A stretch of DNA of 64,000 bases from Sparassis latifolia (Eukaryota; Basidiomycota; Agaricomycetes; Polyporales; Sparassidaceae): assembly GCA_018466975.1 (NCBI GenBank), contig CM031559.1, forward strand, positions 1,364,001 to 1,428,000, in the 5' to 3' direction. Below, one piece after another: positions 1 through 11,540 of this stretch. The stretch's first letter is position 1. The number at the start of each line of letters is the position of its first letter. The translations under genes and the position numbers were made by a program. Under the pieces are notes generated by a model. That model had not been told where the DNA came from, made no database searches, and saw only the letters and a program-made list of their open reading frames with translations.

Positions 1-2
1 CG

Positions 3-167
3 GAGCAGCCCCCACGCATCTCGCGTTTCGCGAATTCTGCGACGAAGGAGTTGTCGCATCGTGATGCTATCTATGTCATCGAGAGCCCAGACGAGCTCAG
101 TGAGGAGGGGTTGTTCAAGGGTGTTCGCTTGAGTGCGCGCTGCTATTCGTCTAGAGAACAGTGGTGA
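3..167 (+). CDS. C-terminal end of an unidentified protein (partial, runs off the left edge)
   Basis: An open frame enters the window at base 3 and stops at TGA 165-167, giving 54 codons. The peptide is rich in charged and polar residues (it includes IYVIESPDELSEEGLF) and reads like coding sequence with no stop or intron signal. No family could be recognised from this tail. It is not the HyuA half expected upstream of the HyuB gene at 2.3 kb. The frame is fixed only by its being open to the window edge, so the call is moderate. Confidence 0.5.
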   Translation, partial: EQPPRISRFANSATKELSHRDAIYVIESPDELSEEGLFKGVRLSARCYSSREQW

Positions 168-1082
168 TTCGAATTCGTTGCATACTGCTATACTTCATGT
201 ACGTTGTACGTGTACGTGCATTGTATTCTCTACTCTATCTGCGTTGTCTTGATAGCCTGCTTGGTATTTATTGATGCCAAATAGATATGCGCCCGATTTT
301 CCGTATGCGCCGAACGTATGCTCATGTCATAATCAAGTCATAATCGTTTTTCTCGCTCGTTCCGACTCAACCTTACTCCGTTCCTCAACGATAGGTTAGC
401 AGTGGCGTGTCTGGGCCAGCGCCACGACATAGATTCAGTTCCCCCTCTTGACTAGTCTACCGTTTCTTGCTTTCGAAATCGGAAGCTGCGAAATGACCGC
501 ATGCAAGCCACCTAGAAAATATATTTCTGAGACTCTTGAGTGCAGAACGAGTGTCGTCGACTGTTGCACGATCTACGTCCGTATAAACAGGTCCACCGTG
601 AGCTCATTGAACCAGTGGATACCTTCGATCTTCACAGACCCGTAAACACCTGTCGCTGATTCGCTTAGTGCAAATTCTTCCTGCCGTTCCTGTTGACGAC
701 AAGCTTTAGCACCTCCTACGTTCGATTTAGTGAAGTTCGGTGTGCACCACGCTGGGGGTTCTTGAGCATCAAGCAGGATCACTCCTGCGAGATCCCGACC
801 TTTCCACATTTTGCAAGCCTTCTCTGCGACCGCCGCTCAATCTTGTGTGCAGGCAACCTCCATAACGACTAACTCCCTCGTCAGTGTCTTCTCGACCACT
901 CCATCTCCAGTTCTTTCCAGCTTAGTCTTTATTAGCTTGAGGAGGAGGACCGGCTGAAACTGCATGCCATCATAATTTATTACATCTGAACCCCCATGGA
1001 CCTGCAGGTCTTCACCGGGGCTGTCAATGTATGGGGTTAGAGATGACCGGAAGAAGGTTTGAACTTGAAACGTGCTGGAGCA
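168..1082. other. Intergenic, no gene seen
   Basis: Short open frames on both strands lack homology-like features, splice structure or codon bias. This is 3' flank of the first gene followed by unique sequence up to the 8-bp target duplication of the element at 1091. Confidence 0.5.
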
Positions 1083-1950
1083 CAGAACACGGCAGTCTCC
1101 TTATAGTGGTAGGGTTGGCCGGAAATTAAATAAATTAAATGAAATTAATTCGAGCGAGCGAGAAGGTATTCACTCTATATCTTTGCGTGATGCCCAGCAT
1201 GTCCTCAACTCCTGCGCAAAGTGCCTTGATGTATGAATATCGGGTTTCATGCCACTTACACATAATCCATGATGATTTTCCAGAGTTATATTCAAATCAT
1301 GCAGTACAGTCAGACATAGGAACACAACTGCAGGGATGACTCTTCTTGTGAGGCAACTAATGAAGCTTAGGTCCTGTAAATTTTACACATTCACGGCATG
1401 CAGAAATCCTTTAAATTTTCTGCTCGCCCTTTGGGCGAGAGTGTATGTCCCTCTTGTAGCACAATAAAACTTTGGCCCAGTGCAGTTGCATTCACTGTAG
1501 CCATCTGAATGCACTGAGTTTCTCCTGCAACCTTAAAAATTTCCATGATATCACAAGGACTGCCAGTTGTAATTTTTACTGGCAGGACATGCATTGAATA
1601 TGAGAAAAGTCCCAGTGTGCAGGTTTGGCTGCACATAAGTGTTATCATGGTTGTGGTCCTCACCTGGAACTGTACATAGGCAGTAATTTTTTATGTTTAG
1701 AGAGCATATAGAGCACTCAGTTATGGACACTAATTTTTATTAAAACATGCTGCAGAGTGTGTAATTTGAATAGCTGTAGTGCAGTGCCCAACCTTAGGTA
1801 TGTGCTTACATCAGAAATGCCATTTGGGGCAGGTTGCCTGCTGCATTGAGTAGGCACATGACGCGGGGCCGCCCGCGCCGGTAGGTTAGGTTTTTCAAAC
1901 TCCGCTAGGACCTAACCACCCTACCACTATAAGGAGACTCCCCAGAACAC
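1083..1950. mobile_element. Non-autonomous TIR DNA transposon with 8-bp target-site duplication
   Basis: The direct repeat CAGAACAC occurs at 1083-1090 and 1943-1950. Immediately inside it lie inverted ends: GGCAGTCTCCTTATAG at 1091 and the complement of GGGAGTCTCCTTATAG ending at 1942. The inverted match continues through TGGTAGGGT, about 25 bp with one or two mismatches. The 852-bp interior is AT-rich and has no convincing transposase. An 8-bp duplication fits the hAT group, or the Kyakuja-Dileera-Zisupton group; without a transposase the superfamily cannot be decided. The preserved ends and duplication suggest a fairly recent insertion. Confidence 0.8.
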
Positions 1951-2303
1951 GACGAGGCTCGAATAGATAAGGTGGATCTGTGTTGGCACTTGGATCTGGT
2001 AAGTGCGCCGATCACCTTGAGATAAGATAAGAGAAGTCGGAGCCGCTGTCCTTCGTTCCTGCTAGCTCCCTCCATCGGCATTAGTTAGTGACCTGACAGC
2101 ATTGGTGACAACCGGAAAGCCGACAGAAAAGTTGCCGCTACCCTTTTCAGAACAGATATCTTCACACTTCTGGAGTGGCGGATAGCCCTGACAGCATTGT
2201 TTCTATACGGGTATGTGTAGGAACCTCTCTTGAGTGGATGGCCTCTGACACAGTACTTGAAAGCATAGACAGATTGGACCAGTGATTATCGGATTACTTT
2301 GCG
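1951..2303. other. Upstream region of the HyuB gene
   Basis: This 350-bp stretch lies between the transposon and the HyuB gene. It contains no HyuA-like coding sequence. A CTCAG just before the ATG at 2322 could be a splice acceptor, so a non-coding or unseen 5' exon is possible. Confidence 0.4.
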
Positions 2304-4595
2304 GTGAATTGGACCTCAGAGATGTCGGTCCCTCAAGCAAACTATGGTGCACCCGACCCCATTCTATTGACGCTCTTCGCCAATCGGTTCATGAGCGTTG
2401 CGGAGGCGATGGGGCGCTCTCTGCAGCAGACTGCGATCAGCACGAACATCAAAGAGCGCCTTGACTTCTCGTGTGCATTGTTTGCGCCTGACGGAGACTT
2501 GGTCGCCAATGCGCCTTTCATCCCTATTCACCTTGGATCGATGAGTTTGTAAGTAAGCTATCTGGTGAATTGCATTATTCACAACGTTCGGCGTAGTGCC
2601 GTGAAGTTTCAGATGAATCTGCACAAGACGACCATCAAGCGCGGTGATGTCTTTATGACCAACTCACCGCACGCGGGCGGCTCGTGCGTTAGTCCATCCA
2701 GCTATTACCATCTTCTTACACTAGTCGCAGCCATCTACCAGATATCACCATTATCAGCCCTGTATTTGACCCCAACTCGGACGAAATCATCTTCTTCACG
2801 GCCTCGCGCGGCCACCACGCTGATATTGGCGGCATCCTTCCTGGATCGATGCCCCCCACCTCGACCAATATCTTCGAAGAGGGTGCCGAGATTGTCAGCT
2901 TCAAGATCGTTAGCGGGGGCATGTTCGATCGCAAGAGCTTAGTCGACTACATGATCGACAGGCCCAGCAAGTATCCTGGGAGCTCTGGATGCAGAAACCT
3001 CAAGGACGTGGAGAGCGATCTCAAAGCGGTCAGCTCAGTGTGGTGCAGTTAGTGTTCGGAGAGGCTGATGTGACGACACACCTAGCAAATTGCTGCCAAT
3101 CACAAGGGAATACAGCTCATCCAAGCCAGTGCGTTTTCTCTCCGTGTCATCATCCCCTGCTCAAAGTTTTTATTCGAGTCAGTTGTCGATGACTACGGTC
3201 TACCTACCGTGCAAGAGTACATGTTCCATATTCGTTCCAATGCCGAATCCTCCGTGCGCAACCTCCTCCGAGACGTCGTCAAGCGAATGGGGACCAATGT
3301 GCTCAGCGCCGTCGATTACCTCGATGATGGTTCTCCCGTTCGTGATCAATCTCATCCGCGATTTCTATGTGATCTCATACATGTGTGTGTCCGTCTCGTA
3401 GATCCAGCTTAAGGTTGAGATCAATGAAGATGACGGCTCAGCGGTGCTGGATTTTGAAGGTACCGGATGCGAGATACGTGGTAACTTGAATGCGCCGATC
3501 TCGGTCGTTCATTCTGCGGTCATCTACTGCATGCGCGCTATGTTGGATTTGGACATCCCACTAAATGCTGGTTGCCTGGTCCCACTCAACAGTGAGTGAA
3601 TCCTCCGATATTTTGAAGCTGTTCAGGACAGGAACCGGCTGATTGATGCGGTGAACCTGCAGTAAAGATCCCGGAGGGTTCATTATTATCGCCATCTCGC
3701 ACCGCTGCAGTGTGCGGTGGTAACGTGCTCACCTCGCAGCGCATCGTCGACGTTGTTCTTAAGGCCTTCCATGCATGTGCTGCCAGTCAGGGCTGCACAA
3801 AGTGAGTTATTTCTCCCGACTGTCTCGCGGCCGCTAACCTGGCATACTTACAGCAATCTGACGTTCGGTGCCGGAGGGAAGGACAAGGATGGAAACAATG
3901 TCGTTGGCTGGGGATACTACGAGGTCAGTGATTCCGCAATTTATAGAATTGGTCAACGCTTAATGCGCGCGTAGACCATTGCAGGCGGTTCAGGTGCGGG
4001 CCCCGGCTGGCACGGCACCTCCGGTGTGCATACCCACATCACCAACACTCGCATTGGCGACGTCGAGATCCTCGAGAGGCGCTATCCTGTCATCGTCCAC
4101 CAGTTCGGGTTGAGAGAAGGCTCGGGGGGCAAAGGGCTGTGGAAGGGCGGCGATGGCGTCGTCCGGGAGCTAGAGTTCTTGCAGGGCCTGCAGGTTTCCA
4201 TCCTGTCGGAGGCGAGTGCCCGTCCGAGCTTCGCTGTTTCGGAGGCTGACATTTGTCACACGGTACAGAGGCGGACAAGGCAGCCGTATGGGCTCGAGGG
4301 TGGCGGCCCCGGCGCACTAGGCCGCAACACTTGGGTCAAACAATCACGCAAGGAGGACGGTGATCTGCCGGAAGATGCGCGCCAGCCGCTGAAGCCGCGG
4401 AAGATTAACATCGGCGGGAAGGCGTCGGTATGGATGGGCAAGGGCGACCACTTGCTGATCGCGACCCCCGGCGCGGGCGCGTGGGGTGCTGAAGATCCCG
4501 ACGTCGACAACGGGCATGTGGACCGTTCGCATGTAAAGGCGTGGGTTGCCAGAGGCAGCTTAGCAGAGAGAGAGGCTGCACAGGCCGGATTCTGA
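2304..4595 (+). CDS. Stand-alone HyuB-type 5-oxoprolinase / hydantoinase B-domain protein, 10 exons
   Basis: The spliced product (about 590 aa from ATG 2322; an in-frame ATG at 2304 adds six residues) matches the C-terminal half of eukaryotic 5-oxoprolinase, which opens 5-oxo-L-proline to glutamate with ATP in the gamma-glutamyl cycle. Family landmarks are present: [18 protein letters not shown] start, [14 protein letters not shown], a [10 protein letters not shown] segment, FGAPGG-like core and a C-terminal YGLEGGGPG. Exons: 2304-2548, 2597-2683, 2731-3028, 3086-3128, 3183-3337, 3402-3591, 3663-3801, 3854-3923, 3975-4211, 4269-4595. All ten join in frame with no stop, and the last intron (4212-4268) has a GC donor. 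Fungal 5-oxoprolinase is normally one chain of about 1,300 aa with HyuA first; here HyuA is absent from the window. It may be a true HyuB-only paralogue or a 5'-truncated gene. Activity without HyuA is unproven. Confidence 0.85.
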
Positions 4596-4775
4596 AGCAC
4601 GGAGGTGCAGATGCATCGCAGACGATTCCAAACGGACGTTGTAATAGCTTCTGATTCGGTCCAACCTCCGGAGATCTAGCAAGCAGTCGTTCGATAGTGA
4701 CAACTTGCATAAGTACGTGTGACTTGATTATAGCGGTGCTCAAAATCGATAGCAGGATGAACAAACGTAGTTGAG

Positions 4776-6830
4776 CTATTGCGGATGCGGTACTACCAGA
4801 CTAATAGTCTCCCAGAGGCAGATACTCTTTGGCCGCACTCTTTCCTCAGGATATCCGTATATGATAGGAAGACGCGTTTGTTTGTACACTTGACATGAAG
4901 ATGACGCCTCTTCCACCTCGTCATCGACCGTCATCACTGACGTGGACTCAGTGGACTCTGCGGTTCGAATAATCTCGAGCTCATCTCGAGTCTGTAGATC
5001 GAATGCCCAGGAAGGCGTACAAGAAGATTGCGGCGTGGTTGTCTTTTGCCGGCAGCACGCAAGCACTGACAGGCAACCGAAGTCCAACATACTTGCCACT
5101 GCATTTTTTGCTTATTCTGTCCCTGCTAAGAAGTTCCAACGATGATTACGAGTACAGAAATCGGCAAACGAATACACCCCCCGTCTTCTCGTATCATCAC
5201 GTCTGTGTCTCCAAGAAGACGGCACAAAACTTTAGCACTGGTAGTTGGGGCAACCACAAGAGCCAAGCATAGAACTCACGATGACAATTTCTACGCTGCG
5301 GGACCAGGTACCCACATTATGTCATCATTCCCACTTTGATACCACAGAAGGTCAGACCTTGTGACTTCGACGCCGCAGTCGTTGAGCTCCTCGATAATAG
5401 TGTTAATCTGCTCCTCTGTCGGATTGGGAATTCTTCAGGTAATTTCATTGCAGGTCCGCCACGAAGGCAAGACAGTAGCTCTCGTCCTTGCACAACTTAT
5501 CTTCGGTGTCAACTTCCCTCAAAGTTATAGGCTGAGGGAGGACGACACACCCCACAGCCTTCTCAATGCCTTCCAGCCCGTCCAATAGGGATCGAGCTTG
5601 ACACCATCTGCCGTGTCGACTTGACGTCACAGTAGTGGAAGAAGAATTTGTATCAAGTTGGGAGAAGGAACCTGGAGTATTGTCGCCTGTTGTCTTTGGG
5701 TCTGCGCTCCAGGAGACCTTAAGGCAATTTCAGATGTTGTGAAGCAGCATGAAGCATTCACAGAAAGCCTACCAGGCATGATTGCGTTCGAAGACGAGCC
5801 AGTGTGTCTGATCAAAGTTTGTGCAGACAGTAGATCTGAGATCTCAGCCTCGCCACCGCCGCCCTTCACCAGTACCGTCAAATCGGTTGTGCATGTCGGG
5901 GTCGCATGCATGTGTCGGTGGAAACAATTCGATGACCGTGCCTCGGGCCGTAGTTACTGAGGAACACACCATCTGATCCGAAGTTCATGTAGTCACCCTG
6001 TCGCACTTGATGCAGTTGCATAAAGCTACCTCTAGTCTCGATCGCGCAACAGGAAACGGAACGGGGGAGCACGCACTAACAAGAAGTCATTCAGCGCAGC
6101 AGCAATTCCCGGCCCTTTCCCAAGAAACGGACTCGTCACCAACGTTCTCCGTGTTCCCATCGCCCTTGTCCGCAGTGCCCGCCCGCCGTGGAGTTCGTTT
6201 ACCGGACCACTGTTACATATCATGTCGGTGAGTCCATGGGGCTAAGGTATTACTTTTGGTCCTGTGAGATCTCGATGCGCGGTGCTTGCCTCCCGCTTGA
6301 GACGGGTTGACTCTGGCGCATGCAATGCCTCTGACGTGTACTACGTTAGTGCCCTGTCTTATGATATCGCGCGTCTGCTCATCCATACACGCTGTGATTG
6401 TCGTTTCGGTAGGCGGTATTCCAGTACCATTCTCAAACCAGGAGGTCGAGGGACCATGTAGCTGTATCCTACACAGGTTTGAGATATGAGAGATTAGTAT
6501 GCGACGCACAAACGAGAAAAGGCACTTATCACGAACAGCGGGATGTTCCGCAGCGCGAGTTATACGTGCAGTTCCCTACAACGAGAATAACAGTTGATCG
6601 TGATGCTTGAGACTTGATGCTGGCAATCATAAATCGACGCGCAGTGGAGGTCAGAGGTACGGTCTTCAGATGGCGAGGTCCCAAACAAGCGAGGCCAACA
6701 CCAGCACCATCCGACAGTGTTATACTAGGGATTTCCAATGGAGACTTGCTCTGCCTTGGTGGGGAAGCGACGACAACACAGATATAAAAATTGCAGGGCT
6801 GATTCGGACATTCAAGTCCTAATGACTTCA
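4776..6830 (-). pseudogene. Decayed gene of unknown family, copy A of a diverged tandem pair
   Basis: The minus strand carries pieces of a protein broken by frameshifts and stops: an N-proximal stretch near 6240-6510, a central stretch near 5445-5630 (DGLEGIEKAVG) and NPTEEQINTIIEELNDCGVE near 5345-5435, ending in MWVPGPAA. Blocks in the same order recur in copy B at 6840-9070, which is the main evidence that this was coding. The downstream end (RLPIIYGYPEERVR, 4797-4870) also resembles a fragment at 20850-20920. The family was not recognised. Splice donors of type GTGAGT are conserved between the copies, so some apparent stops may lie in introns, but the frame changes inside the best-conserved block point to decay. 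Confidence 0.5.
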
Positions 6831-6839
6831 CTCCACGTC

Positions 6840-9070
6840 TGCCAGTGTAGACGGAAAGGTAGTCACCACGGTGTGGGGTAGAGCGCTTTTGCTCGGGCTC
6901 CTGCTGGCAGCACGCAAGCAGCCACATAGTTGGCTCATGGTACTGAGTTCGATGATACATATCTGAGGTCTTCTTAGCTGTATGCAGAAGATTCAACGAC
7001 AATGACAAGTAGTGAAAACGGGAACTGAACAGAACATCGAACCAAACATTTTCCCGCTCTCGTTGCATCTCAAGGAGGAATTGTACTGGAGAAATGAGCA
7101 TTAGTAGTCACAGAAGCCATAAATCAGACTCACAAGAAAAAGTTCTATGCTGAGGGATCAGGCATCCACATTATGTCCTCGAACATCCCACCCCGATAGT
7201 GACAGAAGGTCCGACTCGGTGACTGCGACGCTACAATCGTTCAGCTCTTTGATGATAGCACGAATTTGTTCCTCCGTCGGATTGGACTTCTTCAGGTAAT
7301 TGACCCGATGCGAGGGCAAGACAATAAGCTTCTCCATCGAATTATGTGCCTTTGGTGTCGTCTTCTCCCAAAAATACATTCTGAGGAAGGGTTAGACACC
7401 CTACAGCCTTCTCGAGCGCTTTCCAGCCCATCCAAAAAGGATCGAGCTTGACACCATCTTCCCTGGTAAGGGACATCGACTTGATTTTACAATAGTTGAA
7501 GAAGAATTTGTCCGCAGTTGGCCGAAGGAACCCGTGGTATTGTCGTCTGTTATCATTGAGTCTGCGCTCTGGAAGACCTGAAGTCGATTTTATATGATGC
7601 TGTAAAGCAGAATCAACCCATTTCAGACTTCCAGAGAAAGCTTACTGTGTCGAAACTGCGTCCGGTGAAGTTCTCCGATCAAAGTTTGCGCAGAGTAGGT
7701 TTGAGATCTCAGTGTCTTTTTGGAGTAAGCGTAACGACACAGGGGGCAGCCGCTAGTTGGACAGCTCCCCAAATCTCAGTGCGGATTCAAATTTACTCAA
7801 AGCTTTAGTCCAAAAACACCTTATACAAATCGCAATTATCACACCCATGAACACACCCCGTTTAAGGCCTCCTAGTGCCTTTACAAATTCACATATCCGA
7901 TGTACTGCCAGTGGTCATGCAAAGGCAGCCTAGCTTGTGAGGGTAAAGTTAATGACGTGGCGTGAGGATGGTTAGTTTTCACCCGTGCACCCTATGATAC
8001 TTGGTCCTATGTCCAGTAGAGAAACCAGCGCAACTTTGCTGGCGAAATGCGCAGTATCAGCGTCCTCGTAGCCTGGACTTGATCATACGTGATATTTGCG
8101 TATGTCTCGACAGCAATAATTCGATGTTGGTTCTTCGAGCTACAATGGCTGAGGCGCGTAGCATCTGGCCTGAAGTTGGTGCGCAGGTGTACCCGATGCT
8201 AGTTCTGGTTTCTGTCTCGACTGCGCCATGGAAAACGGAAGGGTGCGCGGAAAGAACATGTAGCCGTTCGACGACGCGATGCTTTCCAAAAAAGACGCAC
8301 TCGTAACCAGCGTTCCCCTATGTGTTTACTTTCTCCTGTTGGCCTGGTTTTGCCGGTAGGTGAAAGTGTTGGATTTGTGGCGTAGCGGGAGAACGACTGT
8401 AGCGTAACGTTATTGAGCGGTGAAACAATATTCCGTCGATGAGTCCGCACAAATGAGGCACTTCTTAGCAAGCGATGTATCTTTCTCTGCCGAGGGCACA
8501 GGTACGACCTCCGAGCGGCCCGGAACTGTGCTACATTTGCGTGCGATGCCAGCCTCTTGCGCGAGACGGTCACATTGTTACTGCATGCAGCGTCTCCGAG
8601 TCTACCTGTGATACACCCACGATATTGCGCGCCCCCTCATACACAATCACGTGAGTGAATGACAATTTTCTGATCGGCTGTAGTCACTTACTCTATTGCT
8701 CTGGCTCCGCCTTCAACTACGAGGTTGAGGGACTATTCTAAGTGCTGTATCCTGCGTAACTTGGGTAAATGTGTTCGTGATGGTCGAGCAAATGCATGCG
8801 GCATATTAGTGGATGACCTCGCGCCGACCAGAACAGAGCATTCTGGGCAAACTGCACGTGCAGTCCCCTTGAGCGAGAGTAATAATCGTTAGCGGTGTTT
8901 GAGATGGCGATTATGAATGGAAGCACAGTGGAGCAGATGACAACTCACCCACCAGACGATCCTCGCCCAAAGTTCGGCGGCAGCTTTGAAAGCAGAGAGG
9001 CGTCCCAGGGTTACACTGGGAATTTCTCAGGAAGTCCGTGGAAAGGCGACAAGTTAAACGTACATACCTC
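6840..9070 (-). pseudogene. Decayed gene of unknown family, copy B of the tandem pair
   Basis: This block repeats copy A in order and orientation at moderate identity. Matches include 7130-7330 to 5270-5460 (NPTEEQIRAIIKELNDCSVA versus the copy A version), 7500-7720 to 5640-5850, and 8690-9040 to 6380-6760. Its 3' end lacks the YGYPE segment of copy A and stops near 6840, where copy A begins, as expected for a tandem duplication with a truncated member. The reading frame is lost after the conserved NPTEEQI block. No function can be proposed. Confidence 0.45.
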
Positions 9071-10009
9071 TGGCGTAGTGGATCGAAGTAAGTGGTGAAT
9101 CACTTGATTAAATGAGGAGAAATCACGACTTGCAGGACAGGCCGGTGACCGCCGTGTCTGAGGTCTCAATCAAGACGTCCCGCCTTGCGAGCTTCCCTGC
9201 GTCAAATTATTCAATATTATTCACCCGAGCGCCTCAGGGTCACGCAGGCGCCGGTGGAGCGAAGACGGCGAGCGCATTCCCATTTCATCCACTCACCTTC
9301 GCCCGCTCACTGTCCCGCAGGGTGCCGTCGGCACCTGGCGATGAATTGTGAACGCGTCTTGGGGGACAGCGGATCTGGCTGGGCTTGCTCTAGTATTTTC
9401 TGTGGCTTCTTTTCTCTGCAGGAACGGTGCGGGAGCGGGCCCAGAACGGTCCCTGGTCGTCGGAGTATATGAACGTGCAATAACGGCGTCGACGTTAGTA
9501 CGGGCTGTACGGCTTCCTTCATTCAACCGTCACGGCGTACGTAGACAGTGTCGTGGTTTGTAGCCGAAAATTGATTGCACGATGTTCCAAGTGGTCTGGG
9601 CGGGTGTGGGCTGCATTTTTTCGGGCTACAGTAAGTAACGGATGACTCATCGATATCCACACTTTCAAAACAGAAGTTAGGGGCGCAGCAGTATTTGTAG
9701 GCGTCGCGACGCCCACAGCTACCAAGGAAAACACCGCTGCCATAGCTGGAAGGAAGCCACACATAATGAACGTAAACGAGTGCGGAAATTGCGGCGTGTA
9801 TTTGAAATGTGTGTCCTTTCCAAGGCGGGTGGAGTGCCGCGACGCGACCGCGTCTGAAACAAGGGGAACGTGAGCCAACCAATTTTCCTATCATACGACG
9901 GAGACCCAGGGACACACCGCGCGAAAATTGGGGTTGGCGAATGGCTCCGCCTGGGCTCGCGTAGCGTCAGTCATGCTGCTCATGCAGGCTTGTCGCAGCA
10001 CAGACAACG
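9071..10009. other. Intergenic region upstream of the hydrophobin gene
   Basis: No gene with splice structure or recognisable domain was found. Short frames on both strands overlap each other and look random. The last few hundred bases presumably hold the hydrophobin promoter. Confidence 0.45.
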
Positions 10010-10018
10010 TATAAAAGG
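10010..10018 (+). promoter_or_regulatory. TATA box of the hydrophobin gene
   Basis: TATAAAAGG lies 96 bp upstream of the hydrophobin ATG (10114), a usual distance for a strongly expressed fungal gene. Confidence 0.7.
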
Positions 10019-10113
10019 CGGGGGAAGAACCTACAGACCCCAGCCCAACGCACTCGTCGTTCAGCACTTCCACCGAACTCCCATCCACCGTTTGAAAAAA
10101 CCACTTACTCGCA

Positions 10114-10557
10114 ATGTTCTCCCGCATCGCCACCTTCACCGCGGTCCTCGCGCTCCCCTTCCTTGCTGTTGCCAGCCCCACCGGCCAGACCGACCAGTGC
10201 AACGTCGGATCGCTCCAGTGTTGCAATAGCGTTATCTCGGTGAGCCTACTGCCGAACTGCGTCCGCCACTGAACCTTGACGACGTGCTCCACAGCCCGAC
10301 TCAACAGAGGGCTTGGGGCTCTTGGGTCTCATCGGTGTCGCCGTCGGATCCGTCACAGGCAGCTTGGGTGTTACTTGCTCGCCCATCACCGTCATCGGAG
10401 TTTTGGGCGGCAGCAGCTGCGAGGCCAACCCTGTCTGCTGCACAGATAACAGCTACGTGAGTGCCGGCGTGTGTGCAGTGGTGTTCTGATCTTCTGATGA
10501 GGTGCGGTGTCACAGGGCAACTTGGTTTCCCTCGGCTGCATCCCAGTTTCTCTTTGA
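10114..10557 (+). CDS. Class I hydrophobin, secreted, 109 aa, 3 exons
   Basis: Hydrophobins are small secreted amphipathic proteins that assemble at air-water and cell-wall interfaces and coat hyphae and fruit bodies. Exons 10114-10239, 10295-10456 and 10516-10557 join in frame. The product begins with a signal peptide (MFSRIATFTAVLALPFLAVA, cleavage likely after AVA). The eight cysteines follow the C-CC-C-C-CC-C order: QCN, LQCC, VTC, SSC, PVCC and LGC. The long spacer between the CC pair and the third cysteine unit (about 30 residues of hydrophobic, glycine-rich sequence) and the length fit class I. A TATA box sits about 100 bp upstream. Nothing suggests loss of function. Confidence 0.96.
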
Positions 10558-10772
10558 GCGTTGGAGAGGTGGGTTTCGTGGAGGTACATAACCTGAGTAC
10601 TTGGAAAGGATGAGCAAGATCTGATTGCAGTGGAGGATTGGTAGCATACACATTATCAATACACCTAGTCCTCGAGAAAATAGTAGTGCGTCCGTTAACG
10701 TTAAAGGCGAGGTCCCAAAGTCTGAGTAAGCGAGTACGTTAATTTCCACACGTCAAGAAGAAAGGCTGATCA
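10558..10772. other. Hydrophobin 3' flank
   Basis: About 215 bp of 3' flank between the hydrophobin stop and the first inverted repeat. No gene seen. Confidence 0.5.
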
Positions 10773-10790
10773 CCGCCAAATTGACAGTCC
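10773..10790. repeat. Left inverted repeat of the 10.8-17.8 kb block
   Basis: CCGCCAAATTGACAGTCC, matching the right end in inverted orientation with a single A/G difference. Confidence 0.6.
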
Positions 10791-11094
10791 ACCGGCGCCT
10801 AACACTGGAAGCGTCACGCGCGAGCCGAACCTGCCGAACGGCGCCGAGAAGGACCCCGTGAACCGGAGGCCGCGACACGAAGGGCGGGGCGCGAGGGGTG
10901 CGCGAGAGGGAGCGGCGAAAAGAGACCGCGGCGGGAGGGCGCGCGGTGTGCACGTCGAATATATCCGCCCTTTTTCCGGGCAAGGGAGGGCCAGGAAGGA
11001 GGGGCGCGTCCAGTAGGGAGGGTCGGGGAGAACAAGACAAGCGCCCTGGCGTCGTGGCATCGCCCAAAGGGGGAGGCCCCGCAAGCGCCCCGCT

Positions 11095-11238
11095 GGACTG
11101 TAAACGCGCCCGCCAGGACTGTAAATCTGGCGACCCGAAGCAAGCTGGGCTGGGGGCTGAATCTCGCGGGGAACCGCGCTGCGGCCCCCCACGAACGCGC
11201 GACTGACCGACAGATTTACAGTCCACAAATTTACATCC
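11095..11238. repeat. Internal copies of the GGACTGTAAAT motif, left side
   Basis: Copies: GGACTGTAAAC at 11095-11105, GGACTGTAAATCTGGCG at 11116-11132, and in the opposite orientation CAGATTTACAGTCC at 11211-11224, followed by a weaker ACAAATTTACATCC at 11225-11238. The surrounding 10790-11290 stretch is very GC-rich and holds no convincing gene; overlapping long frames on both strands are a composition effect. The cluster lies 300-450 bp upstream of the nuclease ATG and could be subterminal repeats or promoter sites. Confidence 0.6.
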
Positions 11239-11540
11239 CCTCGGCGAGCTCCCCGGCATCAACTCCCGGCGCTACCTCCCGCCAGCGGTGCCGCCGTCCC
11301 CTCGCCGTCTCCTGCAGGCTGGACTCTCTACGCATCGCCCTACGCAGCAACGACGCCGCGTACCCGTCTATTTTTACTCGTCTTTCGCGTGCTCATCGAC
11401 GAGGCTCCCGCCGCCCTGCCTAGTCTCGAGCGCCGCCCCGCGTGGCGCGCTGTCACCTCAACCGGGTCCTCGACCTGTCCTCACCGTGCCGACGCACCTG
11501 CCTCCGACAACGACTTGAGTCTTGTGGGAACGTGCTCAAC

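Noticed and set aside
4090..4764. Several minus-strand frames across the HyuB 3' exons
   Set aside because: Shadows of the well-supported HyuB coding sequence.
10753..11262. Three overlapping minus-strand frames of 109-169 codons
   Set aside because: The stretch is extremely GC-rich, so all frames stay open; no domain, and the region carries the GGACTGTAAAT repeats.
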